This document shows, piece after piece, positions 1 through 10,427 of a stretch of 64,000 bases of DNA (position 1 is its first letter; the number at the start of each line of letters is the position of its first letter). Position numbers and translations under genes: made by a program. Source of the DNA: Pelobates cultripes (Eukaryota; Chordata; Amphibia; Anura; Pelobatidae); NCBI GenBank assembly GCA_933207985.1, contig OW240921.1:89914986-89978985 (forward strand), in the 5' to 3' direction. The notes beneath the pieces are model-generated. The model was given only the letters and a program-made list of their open reading frames with translations. It made no database searches and had not been told where the DNA came from.

Positions 1-980
1 GATATCAATCAAGTGTTTCTGTAAAATAAAATCACTTTGAAAATAAATCATCACGATGCAATGTTTTAATAGTGGATAAACTTTAACTACAAATAGTGAG
101 TTCTAAAGAAACGACTTTGCAATAATTTAGAACAAGATTCGCTACTTTCTCAAACACAATGATCTCCATTATGATTCACTACGGTTTTTATTACACAAGA
201 AGGCTAATAATCTGTTTGCAGTGTTGCGACAACATTTTATAGATCATGCTTACATTCCAAGTACATTTTATGTGTATCATGTTTCATGTTAATCAAAGTC
301 GATTAAAAAAAAAAAAACTTTTTTCTGACTGTATGGGCCTTTAATAAAAAAAAAAAAAAGACATAAGAACAGTTCAACTAAAATGGGAATTGTGGAAAAA
401 TTATGTATAAATTCTAATTTTTTAGTAATCAAAACAATATTTTACTTTTAATTTGAAATAAGCAAATCAAGATTTATAGATAACGGGAATAACTCACTCG
501 TGAGTTAGTGTGAAAAGTAACGCTTCAAAAATAATATGGTAAGTAGCTGCTCTACAACACCCATAAGGGGATACCTTCTACTTCGCCATAAACGTATAGT
601 TATAAACGATCATTAGGAAAGACTATATAATCGGTGGGTGGAGCGCTAATTGGTCAACAGGCAAGTGGGGTGCTGATTTTATAGGCAGCACCCCACCTTC
701 ATGGATAGATGGAAAATCTCACCATCTGAGATCAAAGAAGCAGGGAGATCAGATGATGAGATTTTCCATCTATCCAAGAAGGTGGGGTGCTGCCTATAAA
801 AGCACATCAGCGTTGTTATAGAACCTTATCCTCGGGCACTGAAAATGAATACCCCACATCGAGATCTCATATACCTTCTCAGCAAAGGGTAAGCAAATAC
901 TTGCCTTTCCTTATAATCACTTCTTGCAAAACAAGATTTATATATATTATATATCGAAAAGGATTTTAGCAATCTGTCAC
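1..980 (-). other. ZMYND12 intron 2 (partial), AT-rich
   Basis: No exon of the TPR part of ZMYND12 was recognised on the minus strand here. The stretch contains A-runs near 306-317 and 347-359 and the foldback described separately. Confidence 0.6.
677..801. repeat. Long foldback (inverted repeat) in ZMYND12 intron
   Basis: The 45-nt arms 677-721 and 757-801 are reverse complements with one mismatch, separated by 35 nt. The loop can pair further (CATCTGAGATC against GATCAGATG). A third copy of GTGGGGTGCTG at 666-676 can pair with 686-696 instead, so two alternative hairpins are possible. It is probably a short foldback MITE; a small-RNA precursor is possible but unsupported. Confidence 0.8.
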
Positions 981-1122
981 CTTTCTCTGTATTAATTGCT
1001 CAGTGCAATGTGAGCGTTCTTCCGCAGAGGTGAAAAATGGCACCGGTGTACGCAGAGGGATGAGTAACTGACAGATTTTCTCGTGGATACTAGCCCAATC
1101 AGCCTGCTGGTGGTCCTCATTA
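981..1122 (-). CDS. ZMYND12: ZMYND12 exon 2 (second half of MYND finger)
   Basis: This 142-bp exon carries 47 codons after one split base. It holds H41, H50 and C54, which complete the MYND finger. It ends at AAG before donor GTGACA. The intron that follows runs off the left edge, and no further exon was recognised in 1-980. Confidence 0.93.
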
Positions 1123-4100
1123 CTAGGAGAAAGGTAAGTGAAAAATATCTGTAATATACACCCATTTTTCACATAAGGGTGATTTATCCTGGTTTGATCA
1201 GCGTTGCACAATCAATTAGCAACTTTATTCAAATATGAAATAAATGAATTAAATAAATAAATAGTGGGTTGGGAGGGTGGCACATGCACAGATTGTCCAA
1301 TTTTTTAAGCTGAATTTGTTGCCTCGGATTTCCAATTGTGTTTCTAATTTTTACATTTTTTTTTTTTTTTTGTGAACATCAGGAATGTGTATCATATATC
1401 AATAAAGAACAGTATTACTGTATCGTATATCAATAAACAGGAGAATATTACTGTATTGTATAGCAATAAACAGGAGTATATTACTGTATCATATATCAAA
1501 GGAGTATATTATTGCAGTCGTGTCCTCTAGGTTTCAATGACGAGGGGTGGTAGATAACAGTTGGAATGTGGCATACCCAAGGGTATATACATGGACCAGA
1601 TTCAGTGAAGTGGTGCAGGGGCCCTTTAGTTTTAGTAAAACATTGCATTCTAAAACATTGTTTTGAAGAGATTACAATGTTTCAATTACAGGGATTAACA
1701 CAGCTGTCTTCCTGACTGCCACTAGACACACTTCACGTGTGAGAAGCTCCTAGAGAGCGTTTACTTGCACACTAGCCTAGCTTCTAGCCTCCCAATGCTT
1801 CCCTATGGGTAAGCCTTAGATTGACTGAGATCATGTATCTTGATGATCTCAGCCAGGGAGGCGGAGCGGCCACAGAGAGACCAGCACAGTGAGGGCGTGA
1901 AATAAATAAATAAATCTCACCTTTGAAACACTCACGGAGGACACTCCTTTAAAGAGACACTCAAGACCCCTAGAGCACTTTATCTTGCTGAAGTGCTTTA
2001 TGTGTGAAGGGTGTGTCTTCTTTTTCCATTTTACAAAAAGTGCAGAGCTCAATATAAATTAGAACTTGTACAAATGAACCTGGTTACACCCCAGAGGTGT
2101 CAATCAGACACCGGTCCTGTTACTTTCTGGTTGTTTTGGAGCTAAACTCAAGAGGCAGCAATTTCTCAGAGAACTTGTCTTGCAAAGTCTTCTCATTGAG
2201 CTGCATTGGGAAGTCTGTGATTGGACAGCCATAGAAAGTCTGGGCGGGGTTGGCAGGGGAGGGAGCAGCTTTTGCAAACTGTTTTTAGATACAACCCCAA
2301 TGAGAAAAAAAAAATTCATGTTTTCATTAAAGGTATATCTACTAAATAGTAATCATTTTAGTATCTGGGCAGTGGAGTGTCCCTTTAACTCCCCACAATC
2401 CACACTCAGGGAATGATCTGCTGTATGCAACAATCTTACAGGGTTTTCCACTAAAGTGAGAATTAAAAGTTGAATTTAAAATTTAAGGTCAAAGTAGCTA
2501 AAAAGAAAGCCATTACCTGGGTTCCAGCAGGGCTCTGATGCTCCCTAGTGGTCCAGTGACGTGCTTCTTCAGAGCTGCAGAAGCCAAAAGCTGCGGCAGT
2601 CATCATTTATTGGTGGAGAGCATGAGCTGACCACTCTCAGCCAACCGCTGTCATTCTGTGAAATGAAGAGACTACCACTAGTTGGACCCTGGGCAAGCAT
2701 TTGCTTGGGCCCCCTAGATCGCTCACCCCACCCGCTGGCATGCAATCATGCCCTCAAGGCAACGCAGTGGCGAAACTAAAGTAGAGAGGGCCCTGGTGCA
2801 AGACTTCTTTTGGGCCCTGCTATCGCAAGTTTTTACAGAAAGGGCTCTACCATTTTCCCATGTTTGCAGGCAGTATTTAGCACTGAGCAGTGTTTGTGTG
2901 TTTCAATGTAAGCATGTTTTTGTATGGAGTATGTTTGTGAGAATGTAGGAGTGTGTTCGGATATGGTGCTGGCATTTGAATACAAGCATGCAGGGGTATA
3001 TTTATATATAATGTTGGTGTTTTAACACAGTGGTGTGTTTGTATGTAGTGTTAACGTTTCAGTGCAGGAGTGTGTTTGTATGTAGTGTTGGTGTTTGAAT
3101 GCTGAGATGTATGCACATATACACATACACTGCCACACACACTGCCACATGCAGATATACAGACACACAGATACGCACACAGGCATACAACCTGACACAC
3201 ATGCAGATACACAGATACAAACAATGAAACACAGAGACACACACACTGACACACATGTAGACACAAAGATACACACACTGACTACATATAGATATACAGA
3301 TACACACAATGAGAACTTACAGATACACACACTGACACACATACAGACACACATATACAAACACTGACACACATGCAGATACGCACACTGACAACATACA
3401 GATACACACACTGACACATGCACTGACTGACACAGACTGACACACACACATACTGAAACACACATACACACAGACACTTACAGACATACTGACACACACA
3501 CAGACAGACTGATTCACACACAGACATACTGAAACACACATACACACTGACAGACATACTGACACACACAAACACACTGACACACACAGGCAGACACACA
3601 TGCAAAATTTAGAGTTTGATAGCCACCCTCCAGTTTCTTACCTTTTCCTGGGTGGCTTCCCTGGGGTCTAGTGTGCTGGCTTTCTCCCACCCTGGCCTTA
3701 TCCTCACTGCTTCCTTTATATCATCCTCCCTCCCGCGCAGCTCGTGTTCTCTGGGAGGACGTGATAAGCCGTCACTTCTTCCCATGCTGCCCAAAAGAAA
3801 TTGGCCCAGCCACAGCGCCCAACCTGGTCCCTGCTAAAACATGCCCACCTTTAGTGTGTGGGCCAGCTGCCCACAACAATTTATTTTAGTAGCGGTGATC
3901 CCAAAAGAAATTGTTGTGGGTAGAGGGCAAACAGGGCAGCTGCTTTGGGCCCCCCAGGAGTAACTGGGCCTTGGACAGCTGCCCCGTTTGCCCCGCGTTA
4001 AAGACAGCCCTGACTACAGGTGTTACTAAGCAGCAATGTAAACACTGCCTTTCTCTTCACAGTGCTAACACTGCAGGGACAGGCTGTAGACACCAGAACA

Positions 4101-5495
4101 ACTACAGTAGTGGTTCTGGTGACTATAGAGTACCTTAAATCTGAATTTTCAGTTTAGTAACCGTGTCAGTGTTTTGAGGCTATATTTGGAGAACAAATAA
4201 GGCTCTTCGAAAGCCTTGGTACCCAACAACAGTGACATGATGGCTGAGCATCATTGGAAATGTAGTTCACAAATATATGAAAGAAAAAGAATACCTATTA
4301 ATGAACTACAGATTCATATAATTAAATACCACTCTGTGCCTGGCTAAAAATGATTGAACTGTGTGTAATCTAACACACAGATGATAAACTTAGTGAACCT
4401 ACTAGTAGGAACACTAGTAATACATTTCAAGATTAGTTTAGAATATTTTAAAAGCAATCTGTGTTAGTGAACAAGTCTAATAAAAAGAACATTTATAAGC
4501 AATTACGTTTTAATGCTAAATATGCGAAGACGCACTACAGATATAGGGACGCCTATACAGGGTACAAGGCATAATTGCGAATTTTGAATTTTTGACAGTT
4601 TGTATAAATGCTGATTTCAATAGAATTTGGTACTTTTATGAATCCTCGCCAAAACGGATAGTTGGGGCTTTCTTCTGCTTCAGTTAGCAAAACAGAGCTA
4701 AAGGAAGTGGCATGCACACTAGGGCATGCTTGCCTTCACAACTTCTGAAAGAGCTATAGTACAGCTCACTGCGAAGCAATGCTCCCATGCCTCTGCTGAT
4801 ACAGCACAGAAGCCTCTGATTATTTTGTGGACAAAAAGGGAGGAGCTCGGAAATGGTGCACACACCAGATCTGCAGCTTTTCCTATACCGCCAAAGAAAA
4901 GATGCAAAAAAAATGTTTTAAAAATTATTTTTGAGGGTGTGGGGGGTATAACAATGAAAATTATTTTCAATAGAGTTTTCCTTTAAGAACAAGCTAGCTA
5001 AACTGGACAAATAGCTGACTTTCGAGAAGTTTTTAAAATTGTGCTTCAAATTCACTTTCAGTTCTCTTCAATTCACAGAATAATGAATAGCATTGCATAG
5101 TAAGTAAAACATATAAGCGAGGGTGTATCAAATTCCACACCATATGCTAGTCCACCCCCTGAGATATTACCCACTTTAGAGTTGAGTCTTTTCACAGTTA
5201 GTGCTCCGCTTGTTGTGGACTATGCTTCCTATTAGGCACAGCCAGCCATGTAACTTTTTAATTTCCATGGGCAAGCATATCCCAGAAAAGCTGGAGTGTC
5301 AGAGGATATCGGTCTTAGTGAATTATACTTCAATCATATCCCTCTGGGGGCAAATAAACCCCACTGTGCTAACATCTCTACTTACCAATAATATGTGACT
5401 TTGCAGTCCTGGCACTGGATATAAGCAGGATGCTGGCATAACTCACACAACAATTTCACCCCTTTGGGGTTAGAAAGGGGGTTAACCTGAGCCAT
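981..5495 (-). CDS. ZMYND12: ZMYND12, 5' part of gene (2 exons, partial)
   Basis: Two minus-strand exons join in phase: exon 1 at 5386-5495 (ATG to a split TG) and exon 2 at 981-1122 (begins T, completing a Cys codon). Together they encode about 84 residues. All eight MYND zinc ligands are present with family spacing: C17, C20, C28, C31, C37, H41, H50 and C54; the intron cuts the C37 codon. The stretch ADWASIHEKICQLLIPLR (residues 44-61) is nearly identical to what I recall of mammalian ZMYND12. Donors GTAAGT (plus 5380-5385) and GTGACA (plus 975-980) and an acceptor CTCCTAG support the splicing. In mammals ZMYND12 (TTC42) is an axonemal protein with a MYND finger and TPR repeats, linked to sperm flagella. 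The TPR part must lie left of position 1. The gene is head-to-head with PPCS, as in human. Confidence 0.93.
1388..1515. repeat. Short tandem repeat, unit about 37 bp
   Basis: Three to four imperfect copies of a unit containing TATCAATAAACAGGAG and ATATTACTGTAT. It is intronic to ZMYND12 and shows no coding signal. Confidence 0.7.
1949..2388. mobile_element. T2-like MITE, family B, full length
   Basis: It begins TTAAAGAGACACTC and ends GGAGTGTCCCTTTAA, imperfect inverted ends with TTAA at both borders. The interior (CATTTTACAAAAAGTGCAGA, then ATTGGACAGCCA) matches the copy at 51135-51570 in opposite orientation. TTAAAGG ends with TTAA targets are typical of Xenopus T2 (Kolobok-type) MITEs. 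The sequence just left, about 1620-1952, ends in ACTCCTTTAA and looks like a truncated relative. Confidence 0.75.
2520..4137. repeat. Composite of interspersed repeat fragments with a CA-rich array
   Basis: This is a patchwork inside ZMYND12 intron 1. It has a LINE/SINE-like part with GCCCCC and GGGCCC motifs (2690-2830), degenerate tandem units around GTGTTTGTATGTAGTGTTGG (2880-3110), the CA-rich array, then a GC-rich part with an inverted motif around ACAACAATTT and AAATTGTTGTGG (3870-3920). It ends with a T2-like terminus near 4137. No conserved coding sequence was seen. Confidence 0.6.
3110..3602. repeat. CA-rich degenerate tandem array
   Basis: Repeats of the type CAGATACACACACTGACACAC fill this stretch. 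The long open frames on the minus strand are Cys/Val/Ser low-complexity translations of the array, not genes. Confidence 0.85.
4697..4986. mobile_element. T2-like MITE, degraded
   Basis: The left border CTAAAGGAAG and right border GTTTTCCTTTAA are inverted and frame a unit related to family B. The left TTAA is mutated. Confidence 0.5.
5386..5495 (-). CDS. ZMYND12: ZMYND12 exon 1 (start codon and first half of MYND finger)
   Basis: The ATG is the complement of 5493-5495. The exon gives 36 codons plus TG, including CELC (C17, C20), QCQDC (C28, C31) and the VTYYC end of the finger. The donor GTAAGT is at 5380-5385. This start gives an N-terminus of about the same length before the first zinc ligand as in mammals. 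Confidence 0.9.
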
Positions 5496-5640
5496 AGTAT
5501 AGTTTGCTCTGTGATTTAAAGGGAGGCACTCTTACAACCTTGTTACTAGGGACGCAGGAGGTGGTTGCTTGGGCGTGACGTCATCACTGGCGCCTCCTAG
5601 CTGAACACGTGGAGGTGACCTGAGCAGTGGGGGGGCTGGC
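5496..5640 (-). promoter_or_regulatory. ZMYND12 promoter with CRE and X-box-like half site
   Basis: A palindromic cAMP-response element, TGACGTCA, lies at 5576-5583, about 80 bp upstream of the ATG. GTTACTAGGGAC at 5542-5553 contains a good RFX half site (AGTAAC on the gene strand) with a poor second half. No TATA box is evident. CRE (CREM) and RFX control are common for sperm and cilia genes; use here is inference. Confidence 0.5.
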
Positions 5641-5783
5641 ATTGCCAAGGACATAGTTATTATTTCAGACACGTTCAGCCCATGGCATGATGTAAACTGA
5701 ATCTCTGCAAAGCAGCGAATCCTAATTGAGGATAGGATTTACTGCAAAACTACTGCAGCCAAACCATGTGTTCTACAGCAAAA

Positions 5784-6580
5784 ACAGCCCTGTATCCCTA
5801 TACACAGCCATGTGTCCCTATACACAACACTGTATCCCTATACACAGCCCTGTATCCCTATACACAGCCCTGTGTCCCTATACACAACACTGTATCCCTA
5901 TACACAGCCCTGTGTCCCTATACACAACACTGTATCCCTATACACAGCCCTGTGCCCCTATACACAACACTGTATCCCTATACACAGCCCTGTGTCCCTA
6001 TACACAACACTGTATCCCTATACACAGCCCTGTATTCCTATACACAGCCCTGTGTCCCTATACGCAGCCCTGTGCCCCTATACACAACACTGTATCCCTA
6101 TACACAGCCCTGGGTCCCTATACACAATACTGTATCCCTATACACAGCCCTGTATCCCTATACACAGCCCTGTGTCCCTATACAAATCCCTGTATCCCTA
6201 TACACAACACTGGGTCCCCGTACACAGCCCTGTATCCCTATACACAGCCCTGTGTCCCTATACACAGCACTGTATCCCTATACACAGCCCTGTGTCCCTA
6301 TACACAGCCCTGTGCCCCTATACACAGCCCTGTGTCCCTATACAAATCCCTGTATCCCTATACACAACACTGGGTCCCTGTACACAGCACTGTATCCCTA
6401 TACACAGCCCTGTGTCCCTATACACAGCACTGTATCCCTATACACAGCCCTGTGCCCCTATACACAGCCCTGTGCCCCTATACACAGCCCTGTGTCCCTA
6501 TACAAATCCCTGCATCCCTATACACAGCACTGTGCCCCTATACAAATCCCTGTATCCCTAAACGCAGCACTGTGTCACTG
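5784..6580. repeat. 20-bp minisatellite, about 39 copies
   Basis: The unit is close to CCCTATACACAGCCCTGTAT, repeated in strict 20-bp register with A/G, CAGCC/CAACA and AAATC variants. It lies between ZMYND12 and PPCS. Because 20 is not a multiple of 3 and the unit lacks stops, all three plus frames stay open for 250-300 codons and encode the same rotating peptide. I regard these frames as non-coding. Confidence 0.95.
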
Positions 6581-7024
6581 CTAATGCAGTCAGCGTGTTT
6601 TATTATAAAGTATAATAAGCGAAGCACTTTATGATTAAAGCAATAAACAGCAATATGGAGATATTATTAGAACCTTGATAAAATGGCATTGGAGGAAAAC
6701 AGCTCATTGCACACCTCACACACATATAATATGTGATATTGGGGAAGGGAGGATGGAGGGCAGATTGTATTATTATTATATTATATTATCATTGGTATTA
6801 GACTTAATTATGTTGGGGGGGGGAGAATGAATCTTGCAATCAGAGCATTAATTGCTGTAAATGCTTATAGTACAAGGATACACAACAGCTGCAATGTCAA
6901 CATGTGGCAGCCACTGCGGTAAAAACAAAAGACGCTAAATAAAAAAATTAAAAAGGGGGGAATAGTTTAGTATTTGCAGCTTTCTTGGTTGGCAGTGAAG
7001 TGGTTAAGGGCGCTGCCAGGAGTT
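6581..7024. other. Spacer upstream of PPCS
   Basis: AT-rich sequence with short T/A runs and a G-run near 6815. No gene or recognisable element. Confidence 0.5.
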
Positions 7025-7116
7025 AAGATGGCCGCCGCTGACTTCCTTCATTCCAGGAAGAAGGCTCTCCTCCAGCTCTAGGAAGCACTCTGTTTCCGGG
7101 TTTGGTGCCCGGTGTA
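7025..7116 (+). promoter_or_regulatory. PPCS core promoter / 5' UTR with YY1-like site and possible uORF
   Basis: AAGATGGCCGCC at 7025-7036 resembles the YY1 core-promoter motif (AAGATGGCGGC). The same ATG (7028), with A at -3 and G at +4, opens an 18-codon frame including the stop, ending TAG at 7079-7081, just before the PPCS start at 7117. If transcription starts upstream of 7028 this is a translated uORF. GC content rises from here through exon 1, suggesting a CpG-type promoter. Confidence 0.45.
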
Positions 7117-7696
7117 ATGGCTGAGCCCGTGTCCGAGGAGCGGATCCAGCATGAGTTTGCCCCTCAAGCCGAGGTGGAGGTTGCGGCCAGGGCCATGGAG
7201 TCCTTCGCCCGGAGTCACGGCTCCCAGGGGCACAGGGTGGTGCTGATCACCTCGGGCGGCACCAAAGTCCCCTTGGAGTCCCGCACGGTGCGGTTCCTCG
7301 ATAACTTCAGCAGCGGGCGGCGAGGAGCGGCCTCGGCCGAGTATTTCTTAAAGGCCGAGTACGCAGTCATTTTCCTGCACCGCCACCGCTCCATGTACCC
7401 GTACAGCCGCAGGTATACTGCTGTCAATTGGCTGGACGCCCTGCATCTACTGCCCGCCCCTGCGGAACATTCCCGTCCAGGCCACGCCCCCGCGGAGCTC
7501 TCCACGGCGGGCTCCACCCATGCGCAGCCGGCTTTCAGAGTGGAGGCGGATCCATCTCATCTGCAGGGCATAGTGCAAGTCTTGCAGGATTATCACAGCA
7601 TGAAGGACTCTGGCATGTTGCTCCCTGTGGAGTTCAACACCCTTTCAGACTACCTGCACCTCTTGCTGGCAGCTGCGAAAGCGCTCAGTCCCCTAG
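7117..7696 (+). CDS. PPCS: PPCS exon 1
   Basis: 193 codons plus one base, GC-rich. It contains the substrate-binding SGGTKVPLE and DNFSSGRRG motifs and ends at AGTCCCCTAG|GTGGGT. The open frame continues to 7737 but diverges from the family after the donor. Confidence 0.95.
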
Positions 7697-10367
7697 GTGG
7701 GTTAATAAGGCACCTGGCTAAAGTGATAAATCATTGATGCATTGGTAAGGAGGAGTTGGGAGTAGTGCCTAGAAGTGATATATGTAACAATAAGTAAGAG
7801 GACAATAGGAGGGTCATATAGTGCAGTATATTCTATAAATAAAAAGGCGGAGGATAAGACTCACAGAAAATTGAGCTATTAGCTCCAATTGGATGTGCCT
7901 GAGCGGAACAATCCTTGCTTAAAATTGTGCTGTGTGCGATATTCCAATAATCTGAAACAAAAGCAGAAATAGCACTATATAGTGTAGTAAATTTGGATTA
8001 TATGAGTCTGTAAGTTAGGTGGATAAGGATTTACACACATTTATGGGAGCCTTGTACCTGGCTCCCTTAGACAGTGTGGAGTGGTATAATTCCCACTAAG
8101 GATGTGTTGATGGTACCTTTTTCCGTAGTATGTGTGCACATATAGTGCACACTGTTTATAACGTAATTGAAATTTCACTTACAAACGTTAGAGCAATGTA
8201 AGGTTTTGCTCAATCTATAGGGCTCTGGTTGTACACGCCCCACCTTGTAGGATGAAGCCCAGAAAATACGTGGAGTTCCAACAATAAACAAGGTGGTCCA
8301 GGATAAATTTAAAATAGTATCTATCTTCATTTAATACAATAAAATAAATGTAAGAATATTAAAAGTAACACTAATGCATTTCACCACGTCATAGGGCTTT
8401 GTGAAACGCCCAAGTGTCCCTGTTTAGGAGGGACCGTCCCCATTTTGAGCACAATCTCTCTGTCCCTCTTTGCTACCCTAGTGTTCCTCTTTGCTAGGAG
8501 CTCCATATTGTTGATGTGTCTGAGTATATAACACAGTTCCACAGCAATAATATTTACAGTAATGTGGGGTGATCTGCTCAAACATTTATTTTGTCTATAT
8601 TTCAGGATCAAATGCAATGTTCTATTTAGCAGCAGCAGTATCTGACTTCTACATTCCAGCTTCGGAGATGCCAGAACATAAAATCCAATCGTCCAGTGGG
8701 CCACTACAGGTAATCCTGCTTTTATAATGTTTTATTATATTGTGAAAGTAAAACATGGCATGGAAATTATATACAATTTATAGGTCCTGTGGAGAAATCT
8801 ATTGCACATCGTGGGAATGTTGGAAATGTTTTAACAATTAACTTTAAAACAACAGAATAGGGGCGGAGCCTGGCAGCTATGCCGAGCGGCCACACATCAA
8901 GGGAGCTCCAAGCTAAAAGTGAGCAAATATAGCCGTAATTCCAGCTAAAGCCCTACATCTTGGCAAGTTATAATCCCGAACACGAGGATCTAACACTGCG
9001 GCTACAAGCAGCAGGTCTTGCAACCATAATCGGCGGCTCCTACCTCGGGATAGATCTGAGGCCTGCTCGGAAGGCGCAAGGGAGGCGGCCGATCCCTTTG
9101 CCGACTGTGGTGCGCCTGCCCAGGGGCATCTCAAGCAAACTCTCACCCACCTCCCCCCCCCCTCCACCCCCCACTGCCGGTGATGGACATCCCAGCAAAC
9201 ATAGCCTGAACAAAGCATCAGCAGAGCATTACCTGCACCGCTGGACCAGCACTCATAACTACGGCGGACACCACGTGCAGCCCCGCACCCAGCTCTCCAC
9301 TGCCCCCTCTTGCAGAACAACTCGATCGCCTGTTTGCTGCCTTCTGGGACAAGCTATCCCTCCGCAGAGGCACCATCGAGCAGACCCCACAGAACATCAT
9401 CCCGAGCGCTACCACACAGGGACCTTCAGACCCTGGATGGAACACCGGTGCTGCACAGACGGTGGGAGGAAGAAGGCGAAGGAACAGACGACGGCCTCAG
9501 AGCCGCAGAACAGCGGAAAGCCACCTTACATCAGAGCAGAGGGCCGCACGGGGTAGACCCCCCCCCCTCCCAAAACCCCTCTCCCCTCCAGGGAGTTCAC
9601 TACACCGCGTCTGAAGAGACCCTACCTGAGTTCAAGCAGCACGCTGTCATGAAACTTGAGCACAAGACCTGGACGTATATAGCAATGAAACCTGAATACT
9701 CCTAACACCGGACTGTGTTGGTAATGGGGGTTGGGGGGGCACTGCCAATAAGGAACTGAACACTCATTCGTGCCTGGAGAGTATTCAGCACCCGATGGGC
9801 ATCGGCTAAACCCCTATGGGCAACTCACAGGCTTAACAGCCAAACCTCCCCTGGAGACAACTACCCGGCTCCTGGACTACCTCCACATTGCCTATTGCTT
9901 GTTCCTGACAACGGCTGGCTGCAAACCCACCAGAGCACACGTGAGTACTACCTAGCGGTTACCCAAAGCTTACAGTTTCACATCTTGAAATGCACTCCTA
10001 TTTTAATGTAATCTACCTTGTTACATCCCAGTCATTGTGCATAAAATATGCCTTTCTACCTCTCTTGATCAAGCAACCACTGACTGGAACAATTTAAACA
10101 TGTTTAATATAAAATACCTGTGCAGTTTTCTTCATGTGCCACAATGCTTTACAATTTTAATTGCTTATGTTTTACTATGTTTTAATATGCGTTAAACTGT
10201 GGCAACACACACGTATGCCAATCTTATGCACAACAAAAATAAAGAATTAAAAAAAAAATAATAATTTTATTATAGAACAGTATGGTATTTCATCTGATGC
10301 TTGGATAAATGTTAGGAAGATGCAGTCAGAATACTCAGTGGTTTGATGTGATATGCATCTAGCTATG

Positions 10368-10427
<60 letters not shown>

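Noticed and set aside
3022..3605. Cys/Val/Ser-rich minus-strand open frames up to 151 codons
   Set aside because: Low-complexity translation of a CA-rich array.
5726..6634. Three overlapping long plus-strand open frames (249-302 codons)
   Set aside because: They are translations of a stop-free 20-bp minisatellite in all three frames; no domain, no independent start context, no splice or codon signal.
7102..7116. PPCS start at TTG 7102
   Set aside because: Vertebrate PPCS should start at ATG; ATG 7117 is in frame five codons later.
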